Assembly: GCA_964464375.1 (NCBI GenBank)
Contig: CAYXFU010000004.1
Span: 62,001 to 126,000, forward strand
Direction: 5' to 3'
Origin: CAIOZA01 sp964464375
GTDB taxonomy: Bacteria; Bacteroidota; Ignavibacteria; Kapaibacteriales; UBA2268
DNA length: 64,000 nucleotides
Positions 60,743 to 64,000 of the stretch are shown here, one piece after another (the stretch's first letter is position 1; each line of letters starts with the position of its first letter). The position numbers and the translations under genes were made by a program. The notes under the pieces are model-generated. The model did no database searches and was not told the origin of the DNA. It saw only the letters and a list, made by a program, of their open reading frames with translations.

Positions 60743-61489
60743 CTATAATAGCTTGTCCAATCCATCAATTCCGAGAGGCTCGGTTGTGGAAAATGCTTCA
60801 GCATATCTTGCACCAATTTTTGTTCCGTGACTAATTGCCCTTGCTTCTATTTCTTCAAGAAACTCAGGACGGGACAGTCTAGTAATGGGTCCGCCTTCCA
60901 TTGACTTACCTGGTACATAGACCTGGGACACATAAGTTTTGATTGCATCCATCTTGGTTTTGAAAGTTTTGGTTACATTTACATAAAAAACAGTTGATCC
61001 ATCAGGGAAATCATAAGACTGTTGGAAGCAGAACATTTTTCTTATTCTGTGTGTTTTTTGAGTTTCTCCTTCGAATGTAGTTTCAAATTTAAGTAAGCCA
61101 CTTTTGAACATAGCTTTTCTGATTATCTGATTGACAGCCTGATGATCAGGATGACGTTCGAAAGGTGGATTCATCAAAACAATCTCAGGACGATATTTCC
61201 GGATCATTGTAACAGCTAAACGCACTGACTCTTCATTTGATTCAAGAAATCCATCGGGCAGCCCTAGATTCTCTCTATGATGAATTCCTAGGATTTTTGA
61301 AGCTTCCATCGATTCTTCAACACGTATCTCGGGTGTTCCACGCGTTCCCATCTCACCGCGTGTGAAGTCAACAATTGAAACACGTAAACCATCCAGCACC
61401 AGCTTTGCAATTGTACCTCCACAGGAAAGCTCTATGTCGTCAGGATGAGCTGCCATTGCCAGCACATCTACTTTGTAGTTTTTAAACAT
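60743..61489 (-). CDS. bshB1: PIG-L deacetylase, BshB1 type
   Basis: A 248-residue zinc deacetylase of the LmbE/PIG-L fold. AAHPDDIELSCGG carries the zinc/catalytic AHPDDxE motif. GEMGTRGTPEIR and ENLGLPDG are the signatures of BshB1, and HPDHQAVN holds the third zinc ligand. BshB1 removes the acetyl group from GlcNAc-malate in bacillithiol synthesis, a thiol also made by many Bacteroidota. The assignment relies on these motifs. No bshA or bshC gene is in the window. It lies 10 bp after rpiB on the minus strand. Confidence 0.85.
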   Translation of the reverse strand: MFKNYKVDVLAMAAHPDDIELSCGGTIAKLVLDGLRVSIVDFTRGEMGTRGTPEIRVEESMEASKILGIHHRENLGLPDGFLESNEESVRLAVTMIRKYRPEIVLMNPPFERHPDHQAVNQIIRKAMFKSGLLKFETTFEGETQKTHRIRKMFCFQQSYDFPDGSTVFYVNVTKTFKTKMDAIKTYVSQVYVPGKSMEGGPITRLSRPEFLEEIEARAISHGTKIGARYAEAFSTTEPLGIDGLDKLL

Positions 61490-61499
61490 AATTTTAAAT

Positions 61500-61940
61500 T
61501 TATCTTCCTGTTAGCGAATGAATTTTATCAATTCTGCCTGAATGTCTGCCACCTTCGAATTCAGTGTTAAGGAAGGCATCTGTAATCTGTTTGGCTAAAT
61601 CTATGCTTATTAGTCTTGAACCGAAATTGAGAACATTTGCATCATTATGCTGACGGCTTAGGACAGCCATTTCGACAGTGTTGCAGTTTGCAGATCTTAT
61701 TCCGGTTACCTTATTCGCGGTGATTGAAACTCCAATTCCAGTGCCACAGATAATGATTCCTCTTTCGCATATACCGTCAGCTACGGCTTTAGCAGCAGCA
61801 AAAGCGTGATCGGGATAATCAGTTGAAGCCAAAGAGAAAGCCCCGAAATCGACAATTTCGTAACCTAATTCTGCCAAGTATGATGAAATCTGTTCTTTAT
61901 AATTGTAACCTGCGTGATCGCTTGCTAATGATATTTTCAT
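61500..61940 (-). CDS. rpiB: Ribose-5-phosphate isomerase B
   Basis: A 146-residue RpiB/LacAB-fold isomerase interconverting ribose 5-phosphate and ribulose 5-phosphate. 'iaSDHAGynyKeqi..yL' at the N-terminus, DFGAFSLASTDYPDHA, the catalytic-Cys segment CGTGIGVSITANKV, 'SRqHNDANvLnfGsRlIs' and a terminal 'fEGGRHsgRidKI' are all present. It is the first gene of the minus-strand run rpiB-bshB1-mscL. Confidence 0.95.
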   Translation of the reverse strand: MKISLASDHAGYNYKEQISSYLAELGYEIVDFGAFSLASTDYPDHAFAAAKAVADGICERGIIICGTGIGVSITANKVTGIRSANCNTVEMAVLSRQHNDANVLNFGSRLISIDLAKQITDAFLNTEFEGGRHSGRIDKIHSLTGR

Positions 61941-62183
61941 GGTAGAAATAAACTTTACATTAAAAAATATGTTTTATTGACGATAAAGAAGATTAATAAT
62001 TTAAAGAAAAAATATCTAAATTTACGTAATGATATACATTAACTGAATTAAAGTGAATCGTATTGAATAAAAATTAGCATTAAAATCCATAAAAGTTACA
62101 ATTTAACTTGAATTTTTCAATTCAATGTGTATCATTTTGACTATTTTTTCGTTATATTAGAAAAATAAAATCAGGAGAAGAAT

Positions 62184-64000
62184 TTGAAGCTTATAATAGT
62201 GGTTATAATTGGCATATTTATGCCATTTTTAGTTAGTTCTCAACCCCTAATGCATCCTTTTAACCTGGACTTCGAAGAAGGCGAGACGGGAAGAATGCCC
62301 AGAGGGTGGAGCATGCCTTCTTATGCAGTTAACTTCGAATATTCAGCAGGTTTAACTGATGTGAATTCCAAAAGTGGAAAATATAATCTTGAACTCTATA
62401 GATATAAGGAGTTCAAGGATAATATTTATGGTTCGGTTATGCAAAGTGTTGATGCTTCACAGTATCGCGGTAAAACTATTAAGTTCGGTGCATGGCTTAG
62501 AGCTGAAATTGATGGACCAAAGGGATCAGCTCATCTGTGGATAATCGAATATCTTCCAGAAGATGAAGTTGGATTCTATGATATGATGGAGAATCAGCCT
62601 GTTATAGTCAATGAATGGAAATATTATGAAATCACATTTTATGTTAATAATAATGCACAGTATCTGAATTTCGGTGCCATGCTCAAAGGCAATGGTAAGG
62701 CTTGGATTGATGGAGTCAGTTTTGATGTCCTGGATAAACCAAAAACTTATGCACCACCAAAATCACTAACTGAAAGAGAAAAGGAAAATCTCTTTGCTTT
62801 TGCAAAACTGTACAGCTATGTGCGATATTTCAGCCCATCTACAGAGGCAATGGGGATTGATTGGGATGAAATTGCAATAGAGGGGGCAAAAAAATCAGGT
62901 TTAGCAAATAATGATGAACAATTAGTGAAGTCGCTAAATGAAATTTTCAGTGAATTGTCTCCGGCACTTAAAGTATATCAAAAGAAACTGGCACCTGAAA
63001 AATATTATTATACAGAAAAGCCAAAGGAAGCAATTACCAGTGCGGCTGTAGCTTGGCTTCATATTGGAGCACCAACTGTTAAAGAATCCAAATTAACTAG
63101 CAGCAAGCTTGTTAATATTTATGTTTCACAGAGGAAAGTTGAAGGAACAGTAATACAAACAATTGATGAAGCTAAAGTAGCTGGTAAAAGAGTGAAATTC
63201 TCAATATTTGCTAAAGCCAATCTGGTTAAACCAGCCGGTAGAGCAGAGATTAGATTGTTCCCTGAATTTGGTGACAAGAAAGAAGATATGCTTAACAGTG
63301 TTAACAATATGGCTTTACTTGAAATTACAGACACAAAGTGGAAGGAGTATTCACTCGAATTAAATGTTCCAAATGGCATTAGAACTCTAAGGATCGGACT
63401 AACTATAGTTGGAGATGGCGATATTTACTTTGATGAATCAAAACTATTTGTTAAGGATGGTGATGAATGGAAAAATCTCGATTTGAGAAACGCCGGTTTT
63501 GAAGATGGGAATCCCGGAAAATTGGTACGTGGTTGGAGAATGATTCCTTTGTCTGAACAGGGAGGCTATTACGCAGAAGTAACAGAAATCGGGAAACATG
63601 TTGGAAATATGTCGCTAAAAATATCTTCAGATCAATTATCAAGAATAACTATGCCAAATCCGGGTGAAATTGTGCTTGGTGATTTGAGCAATAGTGTTGG
63701 CTTTTCGTTGCCTATCTGTCTTTATGTAGATTCTATTGGAACATTACCACATTCTTCAACTAAAATAGAAAAGCCCTCAATTAATAATGACAGACAGGTC
63801 TCGGGGAATGACAGATATGACAGAATTGGTATATTTGTTCAGGCATGGAGCTTATTCCGGCAATTCGGAATATATGAGCAAACCTCTCAAAATTGGGATT
63901 TAGTTTTTAATCAGCTTATAGAAAAAGTATCGATGGATGTAGGAGAATGGGAATTTCTTCAAACTTTAAAATTATTGAGTTCAAATCTGAGTGATGGCTT
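62184..64000 (+). CDS. S41-family peptidase-like secreted protein, 5' part only
   Basis: An open frame of 605 codons from TTG 62184 (AGGAG 7 nt upstream) to the window end, so the C-terminus is missing. The signal peptide (1-19) is followed by a jelly-roll-like domain (about 25-180, FNLDFEEGETGRMPRGW and GKTIKFGAWLRAE). Then comes 'FAFAKLYSYVRYFSPSTEAMGIDWDEIAIEGAKK' (about 205-240), which is the helical start characteristic of a group of S41 (C-terminal-processing/tricorn-like) peptidases. A second carbohydrate-binding-like beta-sandwich (about 300-485) follows. The catalytic Ser/Lys domain would lie beyond the window. It is probably periplasmic or surface-located. Two minus-strand open frames here are shadows. 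Confidence 0.72.
   Translation, partial: MKLIIVVIIGIFMPFLVSSQPLMHPFNLDFEEGETGRMPRGWSMPSYAVNFEYSAGLTDVNSKSGKYNLELYRYKEFKDNIYGSVMQSVDASQYRGKTIKFGAWLRAEIDGPKGSAHLWIIEYLPEDEVGFYDMMENQPVIVNEWKYYEITFYVNNNAQYLNFGAMLKGNGKAWIDGVSFDVLDKPKTYAPPKSLTEREKENLFAFAKLYSYVRYFSPSTEAMGIDWDEIAIEGAKKSGLANNDEQLVKSLNEIFSELSPALKVYQKKLAPEKYYYTEKPKEAITSAAVAWLHIGAPTVKESKLTSSKLVNIYVSQRKVEGTVIQTIDEAKVAGKRVKFSIFAKANLVKPAGRAEIRLFPEFGDKKEDMLNSVNNMALLEITDTKWKEYSLELNVPNGIRTLRIGLTIVGDGDIYFDESKLFVKDGDEWKNLDLRNAGFEDGNPGKLVRGWRMIPLSEQGGYYAEVTEIGKHVGNMSLKISSDQLSRITMPNPGEIVLGDLSNSVGFSLPICLYVDSIGTLPHSSTKIEKPSINNDRQVSGNDRYDRIGIFVQAWSLFRQFGIYEQTSQNWDLVFNQLIEKVSMDVGEWEFLQTLKLLSSNLSDG

Noticed and set aside
1..64000. tRNA or rRNA genes
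   Set aside because: All gaps were scanned by eye for T-loop-like GTTCRANNC with matching stems and for rRNA-like stretches; none was found. A covariance search could still find one.

Overview
This window looks like a piece of a draft, probably metagenome-assembled, genome from the Bacteroidota/Chlorobiota (FCB) side of the tree, perhaps an Ignavibacteria/Kapabacteria-type lineage (inference). The evidence is of several kinds. Three secreted proteins end in type IX secretion (T9SS) C-terminal sorting domains. Housekeeping promoters match the Bacteroidota pattern TTTG-N20-TAnnTTTG (perfect upstream of rpsL and rplS). There is a TonB receptor with an N-terminal carboxypeptidase-regulatory-like domain. 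Unlike most Bacteroidota, many genes carry clear Shine-Dalgarno sites and a flagellar export gene block is present. A 100-base N gap at 7204-7303 sits inside a tandem repeat. No tRNA, rRNA, CRISPR array or complete transposase gene was seen.

Layout. 1-6.6 kb: a partial gene, an SRPBCC protein, a ZnuD-like TonB receptor with a small His/Cys protein, a TerB-like protein, coaD and a coupled pair of envelope proteins. 6.8-7.7 kb: three tandem 285-bp repeats. 8.0-10.8 kb: an operon of a haem-motif outer-membrane barrel, a membrane-anchored YceI protein and a Rieske lipoprotein. 11.2-13.7 kb: a large lipoprotein with eight four-cysteine repeats. 14-19 kb: a LysE-type exporter, a lipoprotein nuclease, a T9SS cargo protein and several orphan T9SS sorting-domain cassettes carrying palindromes. 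19-25 kb: rplS, then divergently fliP-fliQ-fliR-flhB-flhA. 25.6-29.2 kb: a three-gene acyl-CoA (propionyl-CoA) carboxylase operon. 29.5-32 kb: clpC. 32.7-36.2 kb: a second T9SS protein and a fused 2-oxoacid dehydrogenase E1.

36.6-55.8 kb is a continuous str-S10-spc-alpha ribosomal supercluster: rpsL-rpsG-fusA-tuf-rpsJ through secY-map-infA-rpmJ-rpsM-rpsK-rpoA-rplQ, without rpsD. 55.9-64 kb: a third T9SS protein, an ADP-forming acyl-CoA synthetase, a minus-strand rpiB-bshB1-mscL run, and the start of an S41-type peptidase cut by the window end.

The most unusual signal is in the DNA between genes. Families of perfect or near-perfect palindromes recur. One family is followed by a conserved AATATTTGT tail. 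Another is built into reading frames that encode the T9SS sorting signal: one copy forms the end of a real gene (32661-33887), and at least three in-frame copies (near 15.9, 16.2 and 18.85 kb) stand alone. This suggests that the sorting-signal segment itself has been copied around with its hairpins. Metabolically, the carboxylase, the fused E1 dehydrogenase and the ADP-forming acyl-CoA synthetase together fit amino-acid or short-chain acyl-CoA catabolism (inference).
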